Made by a program: the position numbers and the translations under genes | Shown here: piece by piece, positions 1 to 12,225 of the stretch | Numbering within the stretch: position 1 is the stretch's first letter | Layout of the letters: each line of letters starts with the position of its first letter | Notes under the pieces: generated by a model | What the model was told of the DNA's origin: nothing | Databases searched by the model: none | The model's input: the letters and a program-made list of their open reading frames with translations, nothing else | Origin: Phialocephala subalpina | Lineage: Eukaryota; Ascomycota; Leotiomycetes; Helotiales; Mollisiaceae | Assembly (NCBI GenBank): GCA_900073065.1 | Contig: FJOG01000002.1 | Location: 2,078,243-2,142,242, forward strand | Length of the DNA: 64,000 bases | Reading direction: 5' to 3'

Positions 1-2407
1 CTCGCATGAAGCATTGAATGCATGTTCACGCCTTTTATCCTCGCCACCTACGGGATTGTCAGCCCAAGAGTACTTTGAATGCATAGCACCTCAGCTCTTC
101 TCTCTACTCCAAGGAGAGGGTGAACCCGGGATGGACAAAGCCGCTGCCTTCATCACTGGATTTGGTATATTGGGAAGAAAGCAGTTTGGTGCACCTGGTA
201 GGTCAAGACTCTAAAACGTCAGACGCCATAGTACTGATCTTGCAGGTATGCCCGGCTGGAATGCTTTCGTTCAACCTATCCTAGAATCGATTGATCCATC
301 GCTCTCAAAGAGCTCAAAGTCATCAGCTTCTCCAGGAGATGACATAGAGATGATAGGAGCTCGTAAGATTCTTGTGGCAGCGCAGGATCTTTCCAGAAGC
401 CTCAACATTTTGTGTGCCTTGGTGACCTTCCACCCTAATCCAGCTTTGAGCAAAAGGCTCCTGAGACCAATTCTTCTCCCACTTTGGTTTCTCGCATCTT
501 GGCAAAGTACCACTGAGGATGCTACGGCAGCATACCAGAAACCAGCAAGAATGCTCCTGAAGGTGCTTCTTCAGTTGTTCTCTGCCGCAAAGGATGCAAC
601 TGGTGACGGACTGAAGAATCAGCTGGTAGCCTCAATTCTCAAGAACTTCGCCTCAAATGATAGGGCAGAACCAGGACATAGATCATGGGCTTACGTTGCA
701 TCTGATAACGGTGCTATTTGCATCGAAGAGAAAGATCCAGAAGATGTCGATGTGGATTTTATGACCATAGATGGCAAAATCGACTATTTCATCGATTTAC
801 TCAATAGTATACCCGATCTCGAGGCAGACGTTTCAGATCTATTCATGTTTTTATGCCGGGTCTGGTTTGCAAACAATTCCAGGAAAAACAAGCCATCAAT
901 TTTTACGCAGCAGCGAACCGACGATTCGTTGCAGGATGTTCAGAGTCGTCTGATTGAAGCCAAACTCATACAGCAAATGATCACTAAATGCCCGAATAAG
1001 CTGGTGGAAGACTCAGGCCAAGTTCTTGTACTAGTCAACCAAGTACTTTCGGACTTCATTTCAGCAGAATCCGGCAAGGAAAATGAGGTCGAGGTCTCTC
1101 TCAGTCTTCTCAACATAGTCTTGACCTCTCCAAGCTTTCGAGCCGACGGAGATGTTGCATCTCTATTGGCGTCAATAAAGGCCTCGTTGGAGGCGATCAG
1201 CAAGATGGGACAACTCGAAGTGTCAGGAACAGCACGAAATCTTCTGCTATTCATAACATACCGCAACTCGATGGTCGATCCTAACGAGGAGCCATTAAGC
1301 ACACCCACTACCCGACAAGCAGAAGACCGCAAAAGCTACAACCTCGCCATGTCCTACCTCACAGCCGCCGACTCACCTCCCCCCGTCCGCGCCCAAGGCC
1401 TCGAATTAATCCTCACCCTCGTCCGCTCCAACAGCTCCATCCTCGACATCCCCGCCCTCCTCGTCCTCTTCTCCTCTCTCCTCCAAGACACCGAAGAATA
1501 CATCTACCTCAAAGCCATCTCAGCCTTCGACCAACTATCTCAAAAACACCCTAAAGCAGTAACGAAAGGCCTCATTGACCGCTACGTCGACCCAACCGAA
1601 GAATACGATCTCGATCAACGACTCAGACTCGGTGAAGCATTACACCATGTTATAAAAAACAACTATCTAGCACTCTCTAGAGAGATCTCCCAAACTGTTT
1701 GCGAAGGTCTACTATTCATCGCCAGTCGTCGCGGTCACCGACCAAAGTCGCAGCGCGAACAAGAAAAGAAAATCAACCAAAAGCGTAAACAAAACGTCGA
1801 AGCATCCGAAGCATGGGGCGGCGAAGTCCCACAACTCGACGAAGTCCTAGAAGCTGAAACACAAGCTGATCAAGACTTAATATCCACCATCGTCTCAGGC
1901 TGGGAATGTACCCGCGGTTCAGAAGACGTACGGATCCGTACCTCAGCCCTCGCAATCCTCAGCACAGCAATAGAATCCAACGTCGAAGGCGTAGGCTCTC
2001 GTCTCGTTTCTACAGCCGTCGATCTCTCGATCCATATCCTCACCTTAGAACCTGAGCCTGAGAAAGGTATCTTACGCCGTTCAGCGATTCTCTTGGTTAT
2101 GAGTTTCATTAAAGCGGGAGATGTGGCGAGAGAGCAGGGGAGGAAGTTGGGGTTTGGACTTGTAGGGCAGAGTTTGGAGGATGTGAAGAGGGTGTTGGAG
2201 TATGTTGAGAGTATGGATAGTGATGGATTGGTGAGGGGGCATGCGAGGGATGTGGTGGAAGGGTTGAGGGATTGGCAGATGAATATTCTGATTCCGAAGC
2301 AGGAAGAACAGACGGAGTTGAAGGAGTTAGCTGGGTTGAGAATCACGCCGAGAGGGGTGGAAAATGGGAGTGGGAGAGTGAGGCCTAGGATTGAGGAAAT
2401 TGAGTAA
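1..2407 (+). CDS. RTP1: RTP1/Tango6 family protein (RNA polymerase II nuclear import/assembly factor), 5' partial
   Basis: Two exons are visible, 1-197 and 246-2407. A 48-bp intron (gtaggt..ttgcag) joins them in phase 1, so the frame runs from window base 2 to the TGA-less end at TAA 2405-2407, about 785 residues. The start codon lies left of the window. The protein is an all-helical HEAT-like repeat. The block around 1330-1780 (SYNLAMSYL, then LDQRLRLGEALHHVI) matches the RTP1 C-terminal domain 1 of fungal Rtp1 and animal Tango6, and the end (RRSAILLVMSFIKAGD, then GLVRGHARDVVEGL) fits domain 2. Yeast Rtp1 helps assemble and import RNA polymerase II. A basic K/R-rich linker separates the two domains. 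The next gene converges on it. No lesion is seen. The family call is from remembered motifs. Confidence 0.8.
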
Positions 2408-3318
2408 AGCTCGAGGTTGATTGGATACTCGCGAACGTACAGTGTCTAGACCACAATACAAAAACCAAAACCCGCAAGAGGACATGGAACATGCAAGTTC
2501 GCTGACAAAAATAAACATCAGGTAAGCGAAAAGTACGAAAACTGTTAGAGGATGACGATGAAGATACTACCTGACGGCGCACAATACTAGGCAAAAGGTC
2601 ATCCAAAAAAATCCCCTCCCTAGCAACGGCCAGGAGGTAGGTTCGACAAGATCAATCCGCCATGAATAGCACAATAACGAACACTGGTGACAAGGCATGG
2701 GGTTGAAAGTTTTGCAAATGGCTTGTACTGTACAGACCAGGTTCTCGTGGAACCGGAAATTGTTGCTAGGTTCGTTTGGCCATCAAAGGTATCTGGAGGT
2801 CGTTATTTGGCCTAGAATTTCTCCTTCCTTGCTCGATCACAATGGAGTTCAGAGGTGAAGTTGTGTCGATTGTCCAGTGTATTGAGGTGATCATGATAGC
2901 AAATGTTACTTAATGAAGTCAGACAATATAAAATTTATAGATGATTGCAACAGAAATCATTATCCAAACATTCAATAGAGGGTCATCGACACCACAATTT
3001 TTGAAATCAGGAGGAACATTGAGGAGAAGAATATGCCGTAGGGGTATAATAGGTGCTTTCATCTCATACATAAACCCATGGCGTAACTTCTTATGCAAGA
3101 GCGGTGATAAGAATCTCGAACCCCAGCTCCCATCATCCATACTCCTCAAACCATCCAAACCTCAACAACGATATCCTATCCATTCCATCGACAGTTTCGA
3201 AACGCTCCACCCAAACACCGAAGAAAATGCAATTTATCCAAGTCTATGGTTGTCATAACCCATGCGCCGGTTCAAATGCTATATGCTGGTCTCTCTTCTT
3301 TCTCTGTCTCTGATTTTA
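2408..3318. other. Convergent intergenic region
   Basis: This 911-bp spacer holds the 3' ends of RTP1 and the arrestin gene. It is AT-rich towards 2900-3100. I see no open frame with family features, no RNA gene and no repeat. Confidence 0.5.
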
Positions 3319-5325
3319 TTAATGCGCTCTTCCTCTAGTCTGTAAAATATGCAATCTCCTCCTCTCATCTCCCTCTCCCACATGCGGAGGCATAATATGC
3401 GCCGGCGCGGGTGGATGAATAGGGGTAAACCCCATAGTCGCTAAAGGATTCCTATTTCCGTTCAGAGTTTCCGTATCACTTCCAGGAGTAGTAGGACTGC
3501 TGAAAGTCCTCACCGGACTAGGAGGGGCCGATATCGCAGCTTCGTAGTTGGGAAGTGCGTCACTGTAGCTCATGCCTCGAGCGGGAGTTTTGACCGCTGT
3601 GCGATACGAGGGGACTTTTGTCAGATCTCCGAGTTCGGAGTAATCGATGTGCTCGGGTGTGTGTTGACCACTGGTCAAGTTTGATTGCCCGTGATTATTT
3701 TCTTCGCTTGTTCTTCTGCTTAGAGGATTACTGTTTGGTGCGGAATGGTGGTGGTCGAAGTAGCCTGGCTCGCTGTCCGTGTGTGCTACAGGATGCGGTG
3801 TGTTGGCTCCAGAGCTCGGATGCACCCGCCTGAAGCTGTTGCTGCGGGATGTGGCGTTCAAATTTTGGAGTCTGGAAGACAATGCTGCTGGTGGGACGGC
3901 GCCAGTTGGATGAGCAGCTTCGTTGAGGGAAGCAAGGTTTTCGTGGGATCCTGCTCGAGATTGGTTGTAAAATGGGGTATTCATGCCGGATTGCGGTGCT
4001 GGAGTCATCATTCCTGATTGATCCACGTCGGCATACAACTGGTCCAATATATGCTCGCCGTAAAGTGGTGGAGCATGATGTGCAACGTCCGTCGTTTGTG
4101 TGCTGAGAGGCGTCTGATCAACAAGTTCTCCGTTCGCGCTAAGTGGCATATTGGGTGAAATAAATATGGTGACTGGAAGCGTTGCACGAAGCTAGAATTT
4201 TCAGCCTTATTCTTTACTTGGCTATGAAGTTAAAGCTTACCTCAGAAACATGTCCATCAGGGTTGTGCAGAGCAATATTGAATTTGACTTTATGCCGAAT
4301 TTTGATGCCATGAACATCCACATCTTGCATGCACCGGCTTAGTGATTTCGGCAATGGCATCTTCTCTTTCAAAGTGTACCCATCTTGACCATTGTCATCC
4401 AGCATGTCTTGGTAGTGTTCGTCTGTCAATTCAAAAGTCCAAGTATCCACGTCTCTTTGGTGTTTATGGAATCTCTCGGTATGCGCAGTCGCTCCAGGAA
4501 GTGTAAACTCTTGTGCCTCGAGAAGTTGGCACTTAATTTGGCCAATTCTAAGTCCTTTCAATAATGAAGTGAACCTCATCTCGATGTCTATGGCAGTTCC
4601 AAAAATGATCGCCTTCTGCGGAATTACGAGCTGGTACTCGATTTTGTTCGGCCATACGTTCTCCACGGTCATCGCATGCGCCAATTCTAATGCTGATGGA
4701 TCCAGAGTCCTAACAATTCTCAAAGGCTTATAGGCGTGTAAGTCGTATGCCAATTTCCCTCTCGCAACCGTAGCCTTCAACCTATACATGATGTGGCTGT
4801 CGTGTAGTCCCTCGATGCTCTCGGCCATGGACCCCGGTATGACAAGTTCGAAAGGCCATTCGTAGTTGCCCGCTGGCAATGTGGTGCCTCTCGAGGAAGA
4901 GCCTGGGCCTCCACCACCCACAAACGGCGCCCATCGGTGGCTATATATTTCTGTAGTTTTGTCGACTTTATTGTTCGAGATACCAGTTGGTGTCACTCGT
5001 TGATCGTTCCACCTGCGGACAAGTACATTAGCTTGAGCTTGAGTGGTGTAAGTTCTGCAGCCTTACCCAACTTTCAATTGTCCGATCATTCGCAGATGCA
5101 CATCTTCGATTTTCAAGGCAGCTGGCAGGCACAGAACCACCACTCCTTTCAGCAATTGACTGGATGCCTCGCTTTCGGCGCCGCGCAACACAATAATCTC
5201 ACTGTCGAGGCTGCAGATTGTTAGCAGACTTTCAAACTTCACTGCAAGTACTTCTCATACCGAATCTCAAAGAGGGTTGCGCTGGTGCTGCCAGTGACGC
5301 TTCCAAAAGGATTGAACCTGGGCAT
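3319..5325 (-). CDS. creD: Arrestin-domain ubiquitin-ligase adaptor, CreD/Rod1-Rog3 type
   Basis: Four exons on the minus strand: 5325-5261, 5210-5067, 5012-4241 and 4191-3319. Each junction keeps frame and uses GT..AG (introns 50, 54 and 49 bp), giving 617 residues. The N-terminus (LFEIRLDSEIIVLRG) is the arrestin-N opening seen in Aspergillus CreD. The arrestin-C half ends with QDVDVHGIKIRHKVKF and LHNPDGHVSE. The C-terminal tail is disordered and carries PY-type motifs: PPLY near residue 369, VPSY near 521 and LPNY near 541. These would recruit the Rsp5/HulA HECT ligase through WW domains. In Aspergillus, CreD acts in carbon catabolite repression and permease ubiquitination; that role is inferred here from the family. 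The start is the first ATG in frame with the arrestin fold. Confidence 0.87.
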
Positions 5326-8300
5326 GTCGAGTGGTTATGTCATTTATGGAGGGGTCGTTGTGGTGCTGTTCAGTTCTCCCAGCGGACAATAAATTTGTGA
5401 AGGATGACAAGTAATGTTGCGGGAGGCAAAAGCGAGATATTGGAAAGAGGAAGTACGAGTCAAGTGAGAGATGCTGACAGGAAAAAGAGTCGAGGCTCTC
5501 TGGGAGGCGTTCTCTTCTGTCTTTGGCCAAGAGATTGCTGCTTTTCTGATTGCACAGACCAAGGTGTACCTTCTTCGCAGTCAACACTGCACCAGGAAGG
5601 AGCCAAAAAGAGTCAGAACCGGCACGAATCCACTTTATGTTCGATGATGGAGGCGCTTGATAGGAAGCGGGAAGGTTCGACGAGTCGGTGACTTCGACGG
5701 GTCTTCGATATCGCTCGCACGCACGTCAGTTCGGCGTCTGCACTGTGCACCAAAGGGCACTACCACATAAGAGTGGGGGTCGTCTTTTCGCCAGAGTTGC
5801 CCAACCAAAGGATGAAGAGCAGAGCGCAGCAGAGAAGATTTTTCCAGTTATTGTCTCATTGTCCCAACAGTCCTAGAGGTCCATATTACTGCCTCTTCGT
5901 ATTGACGCCTGGAGGATGACGACGGTTTTGTGCAACCTGGTCAGGAACGAGCACCAGCTGAGCAGTGCATGTCGACTGATATTACATCAATATATATTTA
6001 TCCAGCACGCGAGCACCGAAAGCGCAGCCATCTTCTGCTGCCCTCTCCGACACCATGGCATGTTGCGAACGGTAAAGCTGCCATCTAGCATCTGATACTG
6101 ACATACGGTGCTGTACATGACCAGTAGAGCCACCCACGCAGATCAGTCCAGAGTGGCCTGTTTCCAGGCGTTCAAGGCTCTTCCATGCGTCAATCATCCC
6201 CTTGCAGGAGTGCAGCTGTATCCAAGCCCGTCAGATGTGAGGGAGCCAGCTCGACCCACGCTTGGATACGCATAAGGACCCATAAGGACCCATCTTCATG
6301 GCCCCTCTATCACAGGCAAGATAGCCGCACTTGCTTGCTGTTTGCTCTTCTCAACGGTACTTCACCCTCACGTCTCGGTACTAGCAGATGCTAACGACCT
6401 CGGAGTCATTAGGTGGTCTAGTAGACAGCTGAACCGCTTTTTTTCACGTCTCACGAGTCAAGGCGAGTCGCCATTCACTCTTCGATGTTCCCTTGTCGGC
6501 GTCTGGTTCTCTAACCACGTCGCGGAGAATCGCCGGCTTACAAGCTTTAACCTTACCACATGCGCAGGACAATGGTTCCCGCCACCGCTTGCATGCTTGC
6601 ATGCTTGAAACATTGATGACTACCATGATACTGTACAGTAGATAAGTACTGTGGATCACATTAAAATTCTTGCGATAAGAATGCAGCGTCGATCAGGCTG
6701 AAATAAGGTATTTTGGTCTGGACGCCACAGGATTTTCTCATTTCTTCCTGTGGTTATCGTGGATTCGGCCCGCGTTGTGGCTTGAAGGCGTTGATCTTGC
6801 AGCAAAAAAAGAGTTACCTCATCAAGCTATCCGGTTCACGATCCATTTCCCAGGGTTTTTCTCTGCAAAGAGCAGGACGGGTTCTTCCAGCAATTGAAAC
6901 AATTACCGATTTGTCCCGAATTATGTTGACGTTTTCGGTTTGGATGCAAATTTGCTCCCGAAAGAATCCGATGTAGCTGGCCGGTTCCGACCCTGAAGGG
7001 TCTGGGCAAAGGTGAATGCGAGTGGCTTCACAATGATTTCAAGTGAAGATAATCACCCTAGAAACAGTCGAGCCTCTGGATATCAGATTTTCTATTTCAT
7101 CAAGGCGACTTTTGTAAGCAACAGTAATCATATGCAAATTTGAGAGCTTTCCTATCCTGTCGAGTTGGTTGAAGAAATTCAAAAGCTACCCAACACAAGT
7201 GATGACCATGGAGGAGACAATCGAAGTATTAAAGCTTGCAAAGTTGCAATTATGAAATGCGTTCTTTTCAGTTGACTATTGCGAATGTTGTTTGTAAGCA
7301 AAGTCAGTCTCTTTGATGGATGGACCTGACCAGTTGATCTTCTATGTGATGGAATTCTGTTGCCATATGAGGATTTCGTTCGTCTACAGAGGTACAAGTG
7401 GGCCAGGAAGATCAAAAGCTTCGTCGAAGCTTGTCACCTCGTAGACTCTTGGCCTTGCATGACAAACCCCTTGTTCTGTCTAAGATGAGCACATTGCGTA
7501 CTGAATTGGTCCAGCTTTTATTAGATGTGGAAATAGCTGAGACATTCGAGCCATCATTCGCAGCCTACTCTCAAGGGATGATCATTTCTGCCCTTTTGCC
7601 GCTGCTGGCAGCCTGCACTGCTTGCGCGTATCAACATGTCAACTTGCTCGAGCTCGAACGATGTCCACATAAGATTGTGGTTACCACACATGCATTCAAT
7701 CGGCAGTTCACCTCGAACGATTTGATATGTTTCAACGTCACTCGTTTCGACTTTCACGTTCAAGTTCTGGCTGCCATGGAAGATGCATCAATGCTGCATG
7801 TGAAGGTGGGTCAAGACATGTGCGCTGCTTATAGAGGTACATGTGAGAACAAAGTTCGAAGAGAGAGTTTTTGAGACCTAGAAAGTATCTTAGGAACCGA
7901 GTATGGAAATTTGAAGATAAAACCCATGGAAGGCTCGGATCATGGGGAAAATTTCTTGACTCTAACGGCCTTGGCCTTTCACAATCTTCCCAAGTTGAGC
8001 AAGCGAGTTTATACATCTATGTCCCGGCTACACGACCTTCAAAATTTGGTGAATTTTGCTGAGTTTATTGGAGCACCTCTCCGTCGACACAGTCTTCAGA
8101 ACGTGGCCTTCTTATCACTTTCGATAACGAAGGTGGTTGTCGATCTTTGAGGAAGTCTGAATCTCAATTGGAAGTCACTTCTCGAAAACCGACAATTGAG
8201 CACTGGCCGACTTCAGACAACTTTTGATACCGGCCTCAACATTGGCATGCTACAAATATCATAGAAGACCAGAGAATCCATGTTCTCGTCCAAACATAAC

Positions 8301-8888
8301 CTTTTTGGCATTGTCCCATGAGCCTCTCGCAAGCTTCTTTTCGTCTCTTGTTTGGAAACCACGCTCAATGGACACATCTAAATGCCAGATTGTTAGTCTA
8401 TAGATCCCTCGCTGCCTCGTGCTGAAAGTTTACAGGCCAGGCCGGGTTTCGGTATCCTCTTGGCCATGCAATACACTCCTTGATTAGGGCAAGTCGCCTC
8501 TTGATAGATCTTGGGCATATCCAGTCTGGACGTGAGTCCATTCTAACTTTCCGTCAAATCTTTCAATCTTCTCATCTTCATCTCAAGTTCAGATGGTAAC
8601 CCCTTTAGGTTGCATCCGAAGCCGTTTTGATGGAAGTCTAAACATCGCCTCCGCTCAGAATTCGGAATCAGGAAATTTTCATTCCATCACACTGGCGCTC
8701 GTGGGACGGTATAAGATGCCTCTCAGCCATGATTCCACTGAATTTCAATCCTCATCAACGTCTTCTCTGCTGTACTAGCTCACATTATTTACTCTAATCT
8801 AGTAATTTTCACCTACGTTCATTTACTCCCGATTACTTTACATTAATTCAATCATAAACAAATCTTAAATCCCAACTCAACGATCAAC
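5326..8888. other. Long gene-poor region between creD and the GH131 locus
   Basis: 3.56 kb with no intact recognisable gene. It contains the creD promoter side, a short tandem repeat (three copies of a 10-mer ataaggaccc-like unit near 6268-6296), an imperfect gcatgctt repeat near 6589-6606, and a possible decayed gene at 7398-8150, listed separately. Multiple stops occur in all frames elsewhere. Confidence 0.45.
7398..8150 (+). pseudogene. Possible remnant of an F-box/LRR-like hypothetical gene
   Basis: Two overlapping plus-strand open stretches (7398-7874 and 7911-8150, different frames) have a leucine-rich, helix-rich composition. The second holds segments such as FLTLTALAFHNLPKL and FAEFIGAPLRRHSLQNVAFLSL. 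These recall the degenerate repeat part of fungal F-box proteins. No start with an F-box, no splice junction joining the two frames and no conserved catalytic motif is visible. I treat it as a decayed or over-read sequence. It could equally be non-coding. Confidence 0.2.
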
Positions 8889-10177
8889 ATGAAGTCATCA
8901 ACAGCCCTTTCCTCCTTGCCGGCCCTTGGAGCCCACGCCACCCCATTGGCAGTCAAAGCTTCTCGAGACTCTGTCTCCGTATCATGCGGCTCTGGTCTCA
9001 AATTTGAAGGCTCCGCCGCTGCAGTTTCTTCCAACACCACTGCCACCAGCTCCGCAGCAAACATCACTGCTGCTGCTACCAACTCATTCGTTGTTCTTCC
9101 TGGTGGAAGAATCGCACAGAGTGCCGTGGCTACGGACTTCAGCGTCTTGGCTAGTGTGTTTAAAAGTGCTGCCGTGAAAGGAGATGGTCTCGTTTTCAGC
9201 GACCTCATCCAGTTCCCAAACACTACTCAATCACTTGTCTGTCTTTCTCCCTATTCTTCTTTCAGCAGCTACGCTAACCCAGACTATAAGTTCGACACCC
9301 AAACCGACACCAAAGCCTTTGAAGTAACAATCTCCGACAAATCAATCTTCGTTCCCCAAGGTGGCCACCTGAAAACGCCACTCGTCGCGCTGACTTGCTG
9401 CCATCCATTCGTTCGACTCGTTCGTTTCATCCTTTGTTCTCTCCCCATCTCACTCACAACCTCATCCCCATACCCCTCATCTTCGCTCTCGACCTCCTCC
9501 CTCCTTGTCTTCCACGAAACAGACCCTCACTAACAGCCAACCCAGTCAACAACGTACCAACAACTGGTATAAAAACAATGCATCTCTCCCTCCAAACGGA
9601 CGCTACGAAGTCTCTGAATACTTCTCATGATTATCAGGTTGCGTTTCTGGAGACGGCGGATTTTGCTACGCATCAATTTGATGTTAGACTTGGGACGCAA
9701 CTTTGGAGTGCTACGAGTGATAGGAAGAGCATTGTTGTCAATGGGAATAACAAGGCTGTTGGAGGTGTGAAGACTTTGTTTAGTGCGCCGATTACTGAAG
9801 GGCAGTGGCAGAATTTGGCTGTGAGGATGGATTTTGGGGCTAAATGAGTTCTCTTCCTGCTTCTTCCTCCTCATACTTGAAGTGAGATGAGTCAAACAGA
9901 TGACTGATATCGTGCAGCACCATTCAAGACTTCCACAGTATGGGCAACAACCTGCTGGCGAATATTACTGATGCTGTGCCTAATGGTGAGTCTTCTATCT
10001 TCGCTTGACCAAGAACATGTACTGAACTGGGTAGATATGGCTGGGAACGGCGAGTATCATTTCGGCGTGCTGAAGAATGCTATCGCGGGGTTCCAACCTT
10101 CTGGTATTAATGAAGGTGTCATTTTTGGCGGTATCTTTACGGAGGATTCTGCGAGTGGGACGGTTACTTTGCAGTGA
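8889..10177 (+). pseudogene. Glycoside hydrolase family 131 beta-glucanase, frame disrupted
   Basis: GH131 signatures occur in order: FVVLPGGRIAQ, FEVTISDKSIFVPQGG, ATRRADLLP, TTGIKTMHLSL, NGEYHFGVLK and INEGVIFGGIF. The family contains secreted fungal beta-1,3/1,6- and 1,4-glucanases. A putative secretion signal begins at 8889 (MKSSTALSSL). Exons inferred: 8889-9410, 9546-9847, 9918-9985 and 10035-10177. Two faults break the frame. The conserved ATRRADLLP block is one base out of phase with SIFVPQGG; loss of one C at 9365-9366 would explain it. At 9842-9847 a TGA sits directly before the only usable donor, fitting one extra A. Either this is a pseudogene or both are base-calling errors. The 18-residue stretch after NTTQSL is also longer than I expect for the family. 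It ends at TGA 10175-10177. Confidence 0.72.
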
Positions 10178-12225
10178 AGGAAGTTCGATTATATAGTGCC
10201 TTACTAGGAACATTTTCTGGAACAGGATTTGCGGTGAAAGGAGCAGGGGCAGGGTTAGGTATCCGAAGTATCGGATGAGAAATGAAAACATCTTCCATCC
10301 TAGACGTTGGACTTCGAAAGGAATGATGCATGGGGGTCACTCTCACCAAAGTGAACATCCGCGAGCGCTCTTCGCCCATCCTCCCAACTTCCTTCAACCT
10401 ACAAATCCACTTTCACACTCCTCTCTATTGGCACTTAAGCGAAAGCAATTCATTGCCCCCTTTCTGTCGTCGCATCAATCCCATTCAACCTCAACTCCAG
10501 ACAAAAAGTTGCAAAAAGAAAAATAATTCAGAGATCTAGTGCTACCTGTGCTTGAAAGAAAGAGAATATTCACTCACAATGCAGTGCTAGCCTGCACAAG
10601 GTTACTTCTCTCTGGCTAATACACTGTCTTTCAGACGTCCCTAAGCTCGGTTAGCTACTACCAATACATTTCCAAGCCTTACCCTGTGAATGTTACTTAG
10701 CATTCATTTTTTGTAAGGACTGAGAAACGGCGCAAAGGTAGAGGGGTTTTCTCTGAATGCTGGGACGAAAAGTTCTTATTTAAATACATAGGATGGTTTG
10801 CTGTGCGCGCGAGTGGAAGTTGAGCTTCGTCAACCGAGATAGGGGAGGCGAGAGACGTTCACCTTTGAAATAACTTGCAATTCACAGTAAAGATTGTCGA
10901 TAATAGATTCAAAATTTCAGTGTATTCTTGTGGTCTTGGAAACACGCGTTGTTCTTCATTACAGGCGTATGCTCCTTTCGTCCTTTCCCCTCAAGTTATC
11001 TCGTCTCCGAGACTTGATCGTGAAAGTCGATTGATTTCGAGTCTTGCTCCTTCTCATCATCTCTTGCCTTAAGCCAGTCATATAATTACGCCCAGATGCT
11101 TTCCTTCAAGTTATTCCTTGTTCCTCAACTCTGTCACATAACGTCTGACTTTTAGGTAAGGCCCTCCTCTCGTTGAAAGGAGAGTCACGTGTATCGATCG
11201 GTGTTGGTGACTATAATCGTTTTGGATCGGTTCTAATAGGGAATTTCGATTAAAGAGATCGAAATCAACAAAAACGATAAATATGGTCTCTATCAGGTTG
11301 ATTTGAGTGGACATAAAATCTCAAAACCATCACCATGTGTTATCACGTGGATTTCGTCGTTTTAAAAGGGGGACTGCCGACTGGCCAAGGTCTCCTTCAA
11401 CTTCAAATCTATTCTAAATGAACTTTTGATTTCTGAGCGGAGTTCGCATTCGGCTGAACAACCCCAAAGCGATGGAGCGGCCGTCGGTGAACATTCCCCT
11501 GCCTCCGACATGCACGGGCAGCTTATTCCTTCCAGGGGAGCAACAATCCCTCCGCGCTTTAAACGGCTACCTAGGACTCAGCATCGATCGAGGTATGATC
11601 GTCAGCTAGAATTCCATGCATCGAACATGTCCGCTTGGGATCCCCGTGATATTTATTATATTTTCTATACGAACAATCCAGTCGGGAGAGAAGCTGTCCT
11701 CACGCAACGGTCTCGCCTCCGTATACTAGCCAATGGCTGAGTTCTAATGTGGATGTTGTGGCGGTCGTTTCTCAGGGTTTACCACAGCCTCGGTTTGTCG
11801 CGTTCATCCCAACTCCAACCATTGCCCTTGAATATGGGACCTCCGAACCTCCAGACTCGAGAGGACTTGGATATTCGCGTGGCCCCGTCGGAAACGGGCC
11901 CCCTCTTGCGACAGGTTTTGCTCAAATGTAATCATGCTTCCCTGCATGTCGGGTTTCGAATTCCCCGACTTCGATCGCGATTCTCGAAGACTTAGGCTCA
12001 CCCGGCCGGTCTCTCCTTCCGCGTCTTCTATCTCATCGTCTCATCTCATCTCTTCATCCGATCTATATTTTCTGTACACGTACTGTACGTGAAAGAGCTG
12101 CTCTGCTGTACATATTCAGCTCTCCGCGTCTCAGCCCACGAGCTAGTGGCATTGCACCTTATTTCCTCTTCTACTCCCTCCCTTGGCGACAAATTTGGCT
12201 CCAATTTCGACAACCATCTATCAGG
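10178..12225. other. Intergenic region, GH131 to P450
   Basis: 2.05 kb upstream of the P450. Open stretches such as 11426-11740 and 11747-11995 show no family features and no plausible splice links. CACGTG-type hexamers sit at about 11187 and 11346. The last 200 bp are pyrimidine-rich (ctc/tct), as in many fungal 5' leaders. Confidence 0.4.

Noticed and set aside
9237..9282. Possible 46-bp intron (gtctgt..cccag) inside the GH131 gene
   Set aside because: It has a CTAAC branch and a good acceptor, but removing it shifts the following EVTISDKSIF block out of frame.
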